64,000 nt of DNA from JBFMFH01 sp964481395 (GCA_964481395.1 CAYZYG010000013.1:1-64000); one strand, 5' to 3'. Positions 1 to 8,798 are shown, numbered from the stretch's first letter. Program-made: numbers and translations. The notes: generated by a model not told the origin, from the sequence alone.

Positions 1-1090
<1,090 letters not shown>

Positions 1091-1115
1091 GGGCAAGCAC
1101 TATATCACGCGGATG

Positions 1116-1676
1116 TCATGCCGCCCGGAATCCTTCGATGAAGCCAAGCCCCTCCCGCTCCGCCAGGACGCGCACGGGCACGAATCCCTCGCGACCGAGC
1201 ATCGTCTCCAGTGCCGCGGCCTCCCCGCTGACCGGGCGCGTCCCCTCGTACCCCAGGCGCTGGATCAGCCCCCGTGGCCGCTGGTGCAGCACGACGGCAC
1301 GGCCGCCCGGACGAAGACAGCGGCGCAGTTCGGACAGAACGGCGGGCGCTGACTCGGGCCGGAGCAGCAGGAGGGCGTCGACGAGGGCAACATCGAACGA
1401 GCCGGCCTCGAACGGCCAAGCCGTCATCCCTGCGGCGGTGACGACTTCGGCGTAGCTGCCCTCCGAGGCTGCCCCGTCCTCGAGCGCCCGCGCCGAGGCC
1501 GCGTCGGCGGCGATGCCGCACGCCCGCCCGGACAGCCCCGCTTTGCCCGCGAGCCTGCCGAAGACCAGTGGCAGGCCAACCCCCACTTGGAGGAACCGAT
1601 CGCCCAGCCGCACGCCAACCATGTCCACGGCCAGTTCAACGGGCCCACGCATCTTCCTGAACAGCCACGAGAGCAT
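1116..1676 (-). CDS. class I SAM-dependent methyltransferase-like protein
   Basis: 186 residues. The ATG at 1676 is chosen because a good GAGGAG sits just upstream and the fold begins immediately after it; the frame stays open further upstream but that stretch reads as GC-rich non-coding sequence. Seen: a Rossmann-like N-terminal motif (FLQVGVGLPLVFGRLAG), an acidic/hydrophobic strand (FDVALVDALLLL) and the methyltransferase post-motif LRRCLRPGGRAVVLHQR typical of Methyltransf_11 proteins. The glycine-rich SAM loop is atypical (VGVG rather than DxGxGxG), and the protein is short, so substrate and even activity are unknown. It is followed downstream, 25 bp away, by inositol-phosphate synthase and may be cotranscribed with it. 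Function beyond the fold is not assigned. Confidence 0.65.
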   Translation of the reverse strand: MLSWLFRKMRGPVELAVDMVGVRLGDRFLQVGVGLPLVFGRLAGKAGLSGRACGIAADAASARALEDGAASEGSYAEVVTAAGMTAWPFEAGSFDVALVDALLLLRPESAPAVLSELRRCLRPGGRAVVLHQRPRGLIQRLGYEGTRPVSGEAAALETMLGREGFVPVRVLAEREGLGFIEGFRAA

Positions 1677-2001
1677 GGGAGACTCCTCTTCCGATTCCGG
1701 GAGACCTGGGATCCGGCGCCGTCCGGCCCAGAGGTCTCGGCAGGTCGGGATCCGACCGCTGGAGGCCGGCCCTTCCGCCTTCGCGGAACGCTTCGGCGGA
1801 CCGCCGTAGCCTTGGCGGAGGGCGGTCAGTGCCCGCACGCCCGCCGGGGCCCAAGCCGCGGCCTCCACCAGACGCGGGCCAGCCCACGGGGTCTGCTGAG
1901 CCACGCCGCCCCCCCGCGGCCCGGTCTGCGGCCGGGCGTAGTGAGGGTAGCGATCCATCCGGGCCAGCGATCGGGAGAGCGCCCAGAACTGGCCCCCGGT
2001 C

Positions 2002-2038
2002 CCAGGTCCCCGGCCCCGGCCCCGGCCCCGGCCCCGGC
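2002..2038. repeat. short tandem array, GGCCCC/GGTCCC-type units
   Basis: Units begin at a 7-nt spacing (CCCAGGT, CCCCGGC) and settle to a 6-nt period of CCCGGC repeated about four times. It resembles the heptamer arrays elsewhere in the window. Confidence 0.7.
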
Positions 2039-2121
2039 GAGGATCTCAGACGAGTAGACACCGAAGAGTCCTCTCCAGGTGTCACTCGCGGGCTCGCCCG
2101 ACAGGCCGATTGTGCCGCCAT

Positions 2122-2149
2122 CGTGCGAATTCGTGCAAGTTCGCGCACG
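2122..2149. promoter_or_regulatory. imperfect palindrome, possible operator
   Basis: CGTGCGAA (2122-2129) faces TTCGCGCACG (2140-2149), an inverted repeat with a two-base insertion, about 70 bp upstream of the TonB-family start at 2221. Position suits an operator or an early transcript hairpin; no regulator can be named. Confidence 0.25.
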
Positions 2150-2220
2150 GATCGGCCGAAAAGAGGAGAGTTGAGGAACGGTGGCGACGTGGCAGGGTTC
2201 TTGCGCCCAGGGTTCGCGTC

Positions 2221-3273
2221 ATGCGCAGCCACCCGACCGACCGAGCCGCCTGGTATACCCCGGAAGAAGTGGCCAGAGCCGCCGGATCGGATGCGGCGAC
2301 GGTCCGATCACACTTGGGCAGAGATGCGGGCCGATGGGATTTCCTGATTCCGGAACGAACGGCGATCGGTCTGGTGCGAGCGCTCAGGCGGCACCCGCAG
2401 GGGACCCCGCCAAGGCTGACTCCGACGGGGCTGTTCGAGCAGCCCGCCGGGACCGTCAGCCCCAGGGGCGCGCCGATGGCAGCCTCGACTGCGGCTCACG
2501 CGCTGTTGATGGCCGGAATCGTCCTGATTTCGACGGTTGGAGCCGATTCGACGCCGCCCCGGACGAACTCGCGCGGCCTCGAGCCGCTTCGCCTCGTGTA
2601 CCTGGCTCTGCCCGGCCCAGGCGGTGGGGGCGGCGGAGGGGGATTGCGCCACGCGAGCCCACCGCCCAAGGCCAAGCGGCAGGGTGCCGCGCGTCTCAGC
2701 AGTCCCGTGGCCGTGCGAAAGCCTCCCGCACTGGAGCCGCCACCCAACGAGCCGGAGCCGCCCAAGGCTCCACCGCCGGAACAGCCGCCCCCCGTCGCGG
2801 CTCCGGTCGTGGAGGTCCAGGGCGATGACCAGAACCGGGCCGGTCTCCCGACCGAGCGCGCCGCGACCGAGGACAGCCGAGGATCAGGGAGCGGCGGAGG
2901 AACCGGCAGCGGCACTGGAACGGGCGTCGGCGAAGGCTCCGGGCCCGGACTCGGGCCCGGGTCGGGCGGCGGCACGGGTGGCGGACCGTATCGTCCTGGC
3001 AGCGGGGTCGAGCCGCCGGTCGTCCTCCACGAAGTCAGGCCGAGCTACACGGAACAGGCCCGACAGCGCGGTGTCTCGGGTGAAGTTGTGCTGGAGGTCG
3101 TCGTGCTGCGCGACGGTGCGGTCGGCACGGTTCGGGTCCTGAGGGGGCTTGGATCGGGACTCGACGAACGAGCGATCGAAGCCGTACGGCAGTGGAGGTT
3201 CGAGCCGGCGCGGTTCCGCGGCACTCCCGTGGACGTGCTGGTCGAAGTCGCCGTGGAGTTCAGGCTGCGCTGA
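2221..3273 (+). CDS. HTH-containing TonB-family energy transducer
   Basis: 350 residues from ATG 2221. Domains in order: residues about 10-33 look like a MerR/excisionase-type helix-turn-helix (YTPEEVARAAGSDAATVRSHL); a membrane segment at about 88-107; a Pro-rich linker with PPP and PEP runs; a Gly/Ser/Thr-rich spacer; and a C-terminal TonB domain (about 262-350) ending in the VEFRLR strand. The TonB domain is recognisable by PSYTEQARQRGVSGEVVLEVVV and by AIEAVRQWRFEPA. TonB-family proteins couple inner-membrane energy to outer-membrane transporters. A cytoplasmic HTH ahead of the single TM is unusual and would suggest a membrane-tethered regulator or partner-binding domain; that part is inference. 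The in-frame upstream ATG at 2110 is rejected because it runs through a palindrome. The next gene follows 21 bp later and is probably cotranscribed. Confidence 0.75.
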   Translation: MRSHPTDRAAWYTPEEVARAAGSDAATVRSHLGRDAGRWDFLIPERTAIGLVRALRRHPQGTPPRLTPTGLFEQPAGTVSPRGAPMAASTAAHALLMAGIVLISTVGADSTPPRTNSRGLEPLRLVYLALPGPGGGGGGGGLRHASPPPKAKRQGAARLSSPVAVRKPPALEPPPNEPEPPKAPPPEQPPPVAAPVVEVQGDDQNRAGLPTERAATEDSRGSGSGGGTGSGTGTGVGEGSGPGLGPGSGGGTGGGPYRPGSGVEPPVVLHEVRPSYTEQARQRGVSGEVVLEVVVLRDGAVGTVRVLRGLGSGLDERAIEAVRQWRFEPARFRGTPVDVLVEVAVEFRLR

Positions 3274-3294
3274 GGCAGCCGTGGGTGGGTCATC

Positions 3295-4221
3295 ATGATC
3301 GACACCGTTCTGATCGTCGTCACGCTCGCCTCCTTGAGCTTCGCCCTCGCGATGGGCGTGGTCGTCTGGCGGCTACTGAGGCTGGAGCAGAAGCGCTCGG
3401 CGTCCCGGGTCGAGTCGCTCAGCAGCGCCGCCGACGAGGCGGCCGACGAGGACGGCATGGTCCCAGACCTCGACCTCAGCCCCGTCATGGCCACCCAGGG
3501 GTCGGCGTCCGGGCCCTGGTTGCCGCCTGGAGAGGCGACGGGACCTGGTGATCGTTCCTGCCCGGATCCCGGATCCCCGATCCCGGGTCCCGGGAGGTAC
3601 GCCGCTCCCCTCTGGACCGACCTCGTGATCGATCAGGCCGCAGGCGCTGCACGGACAACGGACGATCGCGTCGCCGCTGCGCACCTCTTCAGCGAGAACG
3701 CTGTCCCCGCCGGCAACGGGCGACGGCTCGTCGCCGGTCTGGCTCTCGCGACGATGTTCCTCGCGCTCGCCGGCGCCGTTGTGGTGTCGATGTCGAAACG
3801 CGCTCAGGCAACCGTCCCGGCGGCCGCCGCGCCGCCACCGCTGGAACTGCTGTCGCTCGAACACGTGCGCGCCCAGGGGCACCTGGCGATTCGCGGTGTG
3901 GTCCGCAATCCGGTCGAGCGCGGTGCAATGGCGGGCCTCGTGGCCGTCGTCTTTCTGTTCGACCGCGATGGCCGGTACCTCGGCACGGTGAAGCAGCCGA
4001 TGCCTGATCCCGTGCTGTCCCCAGGCGCTGATGCGGCGTTCGAAGTCGCCGTGAGCGACCAGCTTCCGGTCGGGCGGTACCGGGTGACCTTCCACGCCGG
4101 TCGGGCACCCGTCCCCCACCTGGACCGGCGGGCGGTGACGCCACGGGCGCCGGGATCCCCTGAGAAGGTGACCGTGCCGCCGCGTGGAACGGCTGTGCTG
4201 TCAGCAGCCGCGAGCCGGTAG
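3295..4221 (+). CDS. two-TM membrane protein of unknown function
   Basis: 308 residues. One hydrophobic segment at about 3-27 and a second at about 144-166 (LVAGLALATMFLALAGAVVV), followed by a soluble C-terminal region of roughly 140 residues whose strand pattern (ELLSLEHVRAQGHLAIRGVVRNPV, then YLGTVKQPMPDPVLSPG) resembles FxLYD/DUF3426-like beta-sandwich domains found after a TM in envelope proteins. Residues about 89-101 are encoded by a heptamer tandem array (3561-3595), giving a Pro/Gly-rich linker. It sits 21 bp after the TonB-family gene and 87 bp before the VWA protein, which suggests an envelope-related operon. No enzymatic motif is visible and no function is assigned. Confidence 0.7.
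   Translation: MIDTVLIVVTLASLSFALAMGVVVWRLLRLEQKRSASRVESLSSAADEAADEDGMVPDLDLSPVMATQGSASGPWLPPGEATGPGDRSCPDPGSPIPGPGRYAAPLWTDLVIDQAAGAARTTDDRVAAAHLFSENAVPAGNGRRLVAGLALATMFLALAGAVVVSMSKRAQATVPAAAAPPPLELLSLEHVRAQGHLAIRGVVRNPVERGAMAGLVAVVFLFDRDGRYLGTVKQPMPDPVLSPGADAAFEVAVSDQLPVGRYRVTFHAGRAPVPHLDRRAVTPRAPGSPEKVTVPPRGTAVLSAAASR
3561..3595. repeat. heptamer array inside a coding sequence
   Basis: Five consecutive 7-nt units: CCCGGAT, CCCGGAT, CCCCGAT, CCCGGGT, CCCGGGA. The same unit type appears intergenically at 54920 and 63550. The 35-bp length is not a multiple of three. Confidence 0.85.
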
Positions 4222-4308
4222 GCGGGTTGTCCCGCTCCCGCAGGGCGGCTCGGCTCGGCAAAGGGCAGGCCCGGAGCGGTGACACACGGATCCGTGGGAG
4301 ACACGGTC

Positions 4309-5415
4309 ATGTCGACACACGCTTGGAGACTCGTCCGCGGGCTCGCCGGCGTCACGTCGGCGCTGGCGCTGCTGGCCGCCGGCGGCAACGTCCTTCGCGG
4401 ACAACAGGACGACTCGCGGTTCCGGTTCCGCACCGGCGTGGACCTCGTCAACGTCACGGTCACCGTGACCGACCGGAGCGGGCGATTCGTGCCGGGCCTC
4501 ACGGTTCGGGACTTCACCGTGTTCGAGGACGGCGTACCGCAGCCGATCTCGCACTTCAGCAACGAGCGCGTGCCGGTGAGCCTCGGCATCGCCCTCGATT
4601 CGTCGGGCAGCATGGAAGGCGACAAGATCGAGGCGGCCGGGGCCGCCCTCGATCGCTTCCTCGGCGAGTTGCTCGGCCCGGAAGATGAGGTGTTCCTGTT
4701 CCGCTTCAACGACCAGCCTGTGCTGGTCGAAGGCTGGACGTCCGACCTCGAGCGGCTGCGCCGCCGCCTGGGGCGACTGAACACGCGAGGCGGCACCGCG
4801 CTCTATGACACGGTCGTGGAATCCGTGGCGCTCGCTGCGTCGGGCCGGCACCGGAAGAAGGCGCTGCTCCTCATCTCGGACGGGAACGACACCGAAAGCC
4901 AGGCGACGGTGCGCGAGGTCCGTCAGCTGATTCGTGAGTCCGAACTTCTCGTGTACGCGATTGGCATCGACGCAGACGCCGCATCCGGCACCGTCTCCAG
5001 ACCGAGGCCGCAGCAGCCGCCCATCAGGATTCCCATCCCGTTCCCCTTCCCGGGAGGCCGACGCTACCCGCCTCAGCCCACGCCGCCGGTCGGAGGCAGC
5101 GGCCAACCACAGGACGAACGGGTCAATGAACGGGCGCTGCGTGACATGACCGACGACAGCGGCGGGCGAACCGAGATTATCCGCACGCCGCGCGACCTCG
5201 ACCCGGCGACAGCCGGCATTGCGGACGAACTGAGCCGCCAGTACTTCCTGGCCTACCGCGCCGCTGCCAAAGCGGATGGCCGCTGGCACACCATCCGCGT
5301 CGAGGTCCGCAATCCTTCGTATCACGTCCGGTCGAGGCAGGGATATCTGGCGGAACGGCAGGCGACAGGCGACAGGCGACAGGCGACAGCAGACGGAATG
5401 GGTGCGTCGCGCTGA
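4309..5415 (+). CDS. secreted VWFA-domain protein (acidobacterial VWFA-related type)
   Basis: 368 residues from ATG 4309, preferred over an in-frame GTG 30 bp upstream because GGGAG is correctly spaced and a signal peptide (about 1-32, AGVTSALALLAAGG) follows directly. After a beta-rich N-terminal domain (VDLVNVTVTVTDRSG, then VFEDGVPQPI) comes a von Willebrand A domain with a complete MIDAS start DSSGS (97-101) and the TRGGTALYD threonine loop. VWA domains bind metal-coordinated protein ligands; a periplasmic or extracellular location is expected. A Pro-rich insertion near residue 230-265 (QQPPIRIPIPFPFPGG) interrupts the C-terminal half of the domain. The last 20 or so residues are encoded by a heptamer array (5361-5388), so the natural C-terminus may have ended earlier. 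Ligand unknown. Confidence 0.85.
   Translation: MSTHAWRLVRGLAGVTSALALLAAGGNVLRGQQDDSRFRFRTGVDLVNVTVTVTDRSGRFVPGLTVRDFTVFEDGVPQPISHFSNERVPVSLGIALDSSGSMEGDKIEAAGAALDRFLGELLGPEDEVFLFRFNDQPVLVEGWTSDLERLRRRLGRLNTRGGTALYDTVVESVALAASGRHRKKALLLISDGNDTESQATVREVRQLIRESELLVYAIGIDADAASGTVSRPRPQQPPIRIPIPFPFPGGRRYPPQPTPPVGGSGQPQDERVNERALRDMTDDSGGRTEIIRTPRDLDPATAGIADELSRQYFLAYRAAAKADGRWHTIRVEVRNPSYHVRSRQGYLAERQATGDRRQATADGMGASR
5361..5388. repeat. heptamer array at 3' end of the VWFA gene
   Basis: Four 7-nt units of GGCGACA followed by one diverged unit. It encodes the RQATGDRRQAT-like tail of the VWFA protein. Confidence 0.85.
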
Positions 5416-5465
5416 TCGCGCGACCTGTTCTGCCCCGGCCCGAGACGGACGCAGCCTCGGGGCAG

Positions 5466-5486
5466 GGGTCGGGAGTCAGGAGTCAG
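5466..5486. repeat. heptamer array, GGAGTCA-type
   Basis: Units GGGGTCG, GGAGTCA, GGAGTCA in the gap between the VWFA and ZIP genes. Confidence 0.7.
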
Positions 5487-5561
5487 CATGGGGGCCTCGC
5501 GCTGACCGCGCGGAGGTATGAGTCAACACCGCCGCGCAGGGGCCTCTTGTCTTTGCCTCTG

Positions 5562-5596
5562 CCTCGGTCTCGGCCTCGGTCTCGGTCTCGGTCTCT
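5562..5596. repeat. hexamer array, TCTCGG-type
   Basis: About five to six units alternating CCTCGG and TCTCGG upstream of the ZIP gene. The period here is 6 rather than 7. Confidence 0.75.
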
Positions 5597-5613
5597 GGTC
5601 CTGCCTGTATCTT

Positions 5614-5641
5614 TGTCTTCTGTCTTCTGTCTTCTGTCTTC
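5614..5641. repeat. heptamer array, TGTCTTC x4
   Basis: Four perfect consecutive copies of TGTCTTC, ending 17 bp before the ZIP GTG start. It occupies the place of the leader or ribosome-binding region. Confidence 0.9.
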
Positions 5642-5658
5642 TGCTACGATTCCTGTCC

Positions 5659-6390
5659 GTGTCCTCTCTCTCCATCGCCATCGGGCTCTCGATCGCCGGT
5701 AGCATCGGCGGGCTGCTGCTCGCATCGACTCTGCTCCTCTTCAAGGACACGGTCCGCCTCAAGCTGCTGCCGTGGCTCATCAGCTACGCCGTCGGCGCGC
5801 TGCTCGGCGCGTCGCTCATGCACCTGCTGCCGGAGTCGCTCGAGGATCTGCCCGCCGGATCGGTCTTCGGCACCTTGTTGGCCGGCATCATCGCCTTCTT
5901 CCTGCTCGAGAAACTGGTGTTGTGGCGCCACTGCCACGCCGATCACTGCGAGCTGCACAAGTCGGCGGCGCCGCTCATCCTCATCGGCGACGCGTTCCAC
6001 AATTTCGTCGACGGTGCCGTGATTGCCGCGGCCACTGCCGTGTCGGTGCCGCTCGGCGTCACCACAGCCGTCGCCGTCGCCACGCACGAGATCCCGCAGG
6101 AGGTCGGCGACTTCGCCATCCTGCTCGGCGCCGGCTACTCGCGCCGGCGCGCCCTGCTGCTCAACGTCCTGTCGGGCCTGTCGGCGATCCTCGGCGTGCT
6201 GTTTGCCGGCTTGGCCATCAGCCTCGCCCCGCGCCTGTTACCGTATTTCCTGCCACTGGCCGCCGCCAGCTTCATCTATGTCGCGATGTCGGATCTCATT
6301 CCCAGCCTGCATCGCGGGCCGTTCGAACGCAACAGCGTCGGCCAGGTGCTGGTGGTCGCCCTCGGCATCCTGACCATGCTGCTCAGCTGA
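5659..6390 (+). CDS. ZIP family divalent metal transporter
   Basis: 243 residues from GTG 5659. A longer in-frame start at 5518 is rejected because it would translate the hexamer and heptamer arrays into an implausible Leu/Cys/Gly repeat. The chosen start opens with a TM helix (SSLSIAIGLSIAGSIGGLLL). ZIP proteins move zinc or other divalent metals into the cytoplasm. Seen: about seven to eight hydrophobic segments and the two ZIP signature metal-binding helices, HNFVDG (H114, D118) in TM4 and HEIPQEVGD (H143, E144, E148) in TM5. The His-containing loop before TM4 (RHCHADHCELH) is the expected cytosolic metal-binding loop. Single-gene unit as far as visible. The specific metal cannot be read from sequence. 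Confidence 0.88.
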   Translation: MSSLSIAIGLSIAGSIGGLLLASTLLLFKDTVRLKLLPWLISYAVGALLGASLMHLLPESLEDLPAGSVFGTLLAGIIAFFLLEKLVLWRHCHADHCELHKSAAPLILIGDAFHNFVDGAVIAAATAVSVPLGVTTAVAVATHEIPQEVGDFAILLGAGYSRRRALLLNVLSGLSAILGVLFAGLAISLAPRLLPYFLPLAAASFIYVAMSDLIPSLHRGPFERNSVGQVLVVALGILTMLLS

Positions 6391-6690
6391 ACTCCCAGCG
6401 GCACCGTCTCGAAGCACCTCGAGTCGCCCGAACCTCGCGCAGCGGGTGTCCTTCATTGAGGACACGCCCTTGGTCGGCATGCTGACGTTAAATGATTGAT
6501 TAAACACATCTTAACAACATAGACGGCGAGCTGGCCCACTATTTGCTTGAGCCATTCGCGTCACGGTCGAGTCCCTCCGGGTGGGTGCCCCCTCCGAGTC
6601 GCGCGTGACTCGGATGGCGGGCGGCACCACCGGCGCTGCCGCACGCCCCCCAGACCGGGCCGGACTCTCCACACGTGAAAGGAGCGAGTC
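6391..6690. other. 300-bp intergenic region upstream of BON protein
   Basis: Contains an AT-rich island near 6483-6520 (TTAAATGATTGATTAAAC, then CTTAACAAC), unusual for this GC-rich window and a likely promoter zone. A 7-bp stem inverted repeat lies at 6594-6613 (CCGAGTC, six-base loop, GACTCGG). No ORF is convincing here. Confidence 0.5.
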
Positions 6691-7242
6691 ATGTTCAGGC
6701 ACATCACCGCCGGACTCGCGCTGCTGCTGATTCTGGCGGCGCCGGTCGGAGCCACAACTGAGCGCAAGGACTTCCAGGTCTTCAAAGACGTCTCGACGAC
6801 GGTTCTCCAGTACTCGCGCTTCACGATCTTCGATGACGTGAGCGCGTCGGTGGACAACGGCGTCGTGACGCTGTACGGCAAGGTCACGATGCCCTTCAAG
6901 AAGTCGGACATCGAGAAGCGCGTCGCAAAGGTCGAAGGCGTGTCACGCGTCGACAACAGGATCGACGTGCTGGACGTGTCGATCTACGACGACGAGCTCA
7001 GGTACGCGATCGCGAGGGCCATCTACGGCAACTCGGCGTTCTGGCACTACGCGGCGATGGCCAATCCGCCGATTCACATCGTCGTGGACGGTGGACACGT
7101 CACCTTGAAGGGCGTGGTCAACAGCGAGGTCGAGCGGGCGCTGGCACGGTCGTTGGCAACCACCTTCGGCGCGCTGTCGGTGACCAACGAACTGCGCACG
7201 GACGCCGAGGTCAGGGCTGAGCTCGAGCGGCTGGGTCTATAG
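6691..7242 (+). CDS. secreted BON-domain protein
   Basis: 183 residues with an AAAGGAG ribosome-binding site 7 bp upstream. A signal peptide (about 1-21, ITAGLALLLILAAPVGA) directs it to the periplasm. Two BON domains follow: the first around residues 45-95 (ASVDNGVVTLYGKV, then VAKVEGVSRVDNRIDV) and the second around 110-175 (PIHIVVDGGHVTLKGVV, then SVTNELRTD). BON domains bind phospholipid or interact with outer-membrane components, and proteins of this size resemble OsmY in layout. Transcription probably starts in the AT-rich island at about 6500. The stop codon overlaps that of the converging GNAT gene within the palindrome CTATAG, so the two genes share no spacer. Role inferred as envelope maintenance or stress. 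Confidence 0.85.
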   Translation: MFRHITAGLALLLILAAPVGATTERKDFQVFKDVSTTVLQYSRFTIFDDVSASVDNGVVTLYGKVTMPFKKSDIEKRVAKVEGVSRVDNRIDVLDVSIYDDELRYAIARAIYGNSAFWHYAAMANPPIHIVVDGGHVTLKGVVNSEVERALARSLATTFGALSVTNELRTDAEVRAELERLGL

Positions 7243-7839
7243 CTCTTTCCCCAACCGGAGTTCGTCGCGCACGGGGATGCCCCCAAAGCCGCGATCGTCG
7301 GGCGCGGGGTTGTGGGGAACGAGCGCACCAGGGATGACCTCGGTGAGGTAGTAGCCCCGGCGCTGGTAGAAGTAGAGCGACGGCAGGTTGTCGTTGGTGG
7401 TCGCCACGACGATCCGGGAGAGCCGGAGGCGGCGGGCCAGCAATTCGGCCTCCGCGACGAGGTGTCCACCGACGCCTGAACGTTGCCAGGTCGGATCGGT
7501 TGCGAGGGCGACGATCTGCAGCGCGTCGCCCCGCAACCGGTACGCGAGTGCGCCCGCCAGTTCGCCCTTCATTTCCGCCACGAGCGCCGGCGCGTCGTCG
7601 AGGGACATCAGGCTCCCGAACGCCACGATGCGCGCCCGACCGAAGTCACGCTCGAACAGCGCCATCGTGGCGCGGCGATCGTCGTCGGTTGCTTCACGGA
7701 CCATGACCGGCGGCAGTTCCAGATGGCTGCGGCATTCGCACACCACCTGGAGGCGGGCCTCCGCCCAATCGACGAACCTCCCGCAACGGGAACACCGCAG
7801 GACCGTTGGCTTGGCACCGAACAATGGGCGACCCACCAT
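7237..7839 (-). CDS. GNAT acetyltransferase with N-terminal zinc-ribbon-like segment
   Basis: 200 residues from ATG 7839, chosen over GTG 7842 by spacing to GAGGAG. The first ~40 residues contain CSRCGRF and VCECRSH, four or five cysteines that look like a small zinc ribbon. The rest is a GNAT domain: VREATDDDRRATMALFE start, FGSLMSLDDAPALVAEM, the acetyl-CoA motif ATDPTWQRSGVGGHLV (Q/R-x-x-G-x-G) and a LYFYQRRGYYL C-terminal strand. It should transfer an acetyl or acyl group from CoA to an amine; the substrate is unknown. It converges on the BON gene with a 6-bp overlap. The zinc-ribbon addition might confer nucleic-acid or protein binding, which is inference. Confidence 0.82.
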   Translation of the reverse strand: MVGRPLFGAKPTVLRCSRCGRFVDWAEARLQVVCECRSHLELPPVMVREATDDDRRATMALFERDFGRARIVAFGSLMSLDDAPALVAEMKGELAGALAYRLRGDALQIVALATDPTWQRSGVGGHLVAEAELLARRLRLSRIVVATTNDNLPSLYFYQRRGYYLTEVIPGALVPHNPAPDDRGFGGIPVRDELRLGKEL

Positions 7840-8010
7840 CACTTCTCCTCATGCGGACCGGGTTTCGGGCGCGGGATCGTAGTGTAACCCCGCCCGCAAC
7901 CCGGCGGTCTAACCCTACGCAGACCAGCGGAATCCGCTGTCGCCTCTCCCGGCGCGCAGGCCCGGGCGGACCGGGCGGGCACAGGGGATTCGTTTTCCAG
8001 GGAGTCAGCC

Positions 8011-8697
8011 ATGCGCAGGATCTTCGCCATCGTCATCGTCGTGACCGCCTGTCTGGCGTTGCCGGCAGCGGCAGGGGCCCAGGAGGATGGACAGCAGCCA
8101 CCGCCCGCCCAGGCGGTCGGACGGCCGCCCATCGGCGCGCCGCCAGGCCAGGCGGGAGCGCCCGGGCGACCGGCTCCTCTGACACAGGAACAGCGAGACA
8201 AGCTCCGCACGCTGCAGGAGCAGTTCCGGAAGGACGCGCAGGCCATCCAGGATCGGCAGCGGGTCGCGCGGCGCGCGCTCCAGGATGCGCTCAGGGCGGA
8301 AACCGTTGATGAGAAAGCGGTTCGGGCGGCAGCAGCCAACGCGGCGGCAGCACAGACAGATCGGCTGCTGCTCAACCGGCGGCGCCAGGCCGAGTTGAAG
8401 AACCTGCTGGGCCCCGAGCAACTCCGGCGGTTCAACATGGCGCAGCGTGCGAGGGCCCAGCGGGCACTGGCGGGCCGGCGCATGGCGGCACGCCCGGGCC
8501 AGCAGATGTTGGGTCGCGGTGTCGGTCCGCGGGCCAACCAGATGCGCCGGGCACCGGGCATGGGACCGGGGATGGGACCGGGCATGGGTCCCGGCGTCGG
8601 CCGGTGGCGGCAGTTCGGCCAGCCCGGGCCGATGATGGGCCCGAACGCGCCGGGCCCCAGACCGCAGCAGCTACGGCGGTGGCGCTGGTGGATCTAG
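8011..8697 (+). CDS. Spy-like periplasmic protein, Met/Gly/Pro-rich tail
   Basis: 228 residues. A signal peptide (about 1-24, IVIVVTACLALPAAAGA) precedes a Pro/Gly-rich stretch, then an all-helical core (about 55-160) beginning LTQEQRDKLRTLQEQF and containing LLNRRRQAELKNLLGPEQLRRF, which matches the LTxxQ layout of Spy/CpxP/periplasmic metal-sensor proteins. The C-terminal tail repeats GMGP (GMGPGMGPGMGPGVG) and is Met- and Arg-rich. Spy-type proteins act as periplasmic chaperones or sensor partners in envelope stress. It converges on the histidine kinase gene. A second protein of the same design lies at 11231, beyond the kinase/regulator pair, so the four genes probably form one envelope-stress module. 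Metal binding by the Met-rich tail is a guess. Confidence 0.72.
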   Translation: MRRIFAIVIVVTACLALPAAAGAQEDGQQPPPAQAVGRPPIGAPPGQAGAPGRPAPLTQEQRDKLRTLQEQFRKDAQAIQDRQRVARRALQDALRAETVDEKAVRAAAANAAAAQTDRLLLNRRRQAELKNLLGPEQLRRFNMAQRARAQRALAGRRMAARPGQQMLGRGVGPRANQMRRAPGMGPGMGPGMGPGVGRWRQFGQPGPMMGPNAPGPRPQQLRRWRWWI

Positions 8698-8698
8698 G

Positions 8699-8779
8699 TA
8701 GGCGACGGGCGACCGGCGACAGGCGGCAGGGGGAACGCTAGGCGACGGGCGACCGGCGACAGGCGGCAGGCGACGGGGC
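8699..8779. repeat. heptamer arrays in a 40-bp direct duplication
   Basis: Units GGCGACG, GGCGACC, GGCGACA, GGCGGCA appear at 8701 and again, identical over 32 bp, at 8741 (offset 40). Located between two converging genes (Spy-like protein and kinase), immediately after the stop codon. Confidence 0.88.
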
Positions 8780-8798
8780 TGAGGACGACCGCGAGGGG

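Larger units (their letters stand above)
1677..2220. other. 544-bp divergent intergenic region
   Basis: Lies between the leftward methyltransferase and the rightward TonB-family gene. It holds a GGCCCC-type short tandem array at 2002-2038 and an imperfect palindrome at 2122-2149. Open frames here are GC-driven and have no recognisable protein character, so I call no gene. Confidence 0.6.

Noticed and set aside
5518..5658. N-terminal extension of the ZIP transporter into a Leu/Gly/Cys repeat
   Set aside because: It is produced by TCTCGG and TGTCTTC arrays. The ZIP fold starts at the GTG at 5659.
8699..8779. CRISPR array at the heptamer duplication
   Set aside because: Two copies of a 32-bp block at a 40-bp offset, internally made of 7-nt units, no cas genes nearby.
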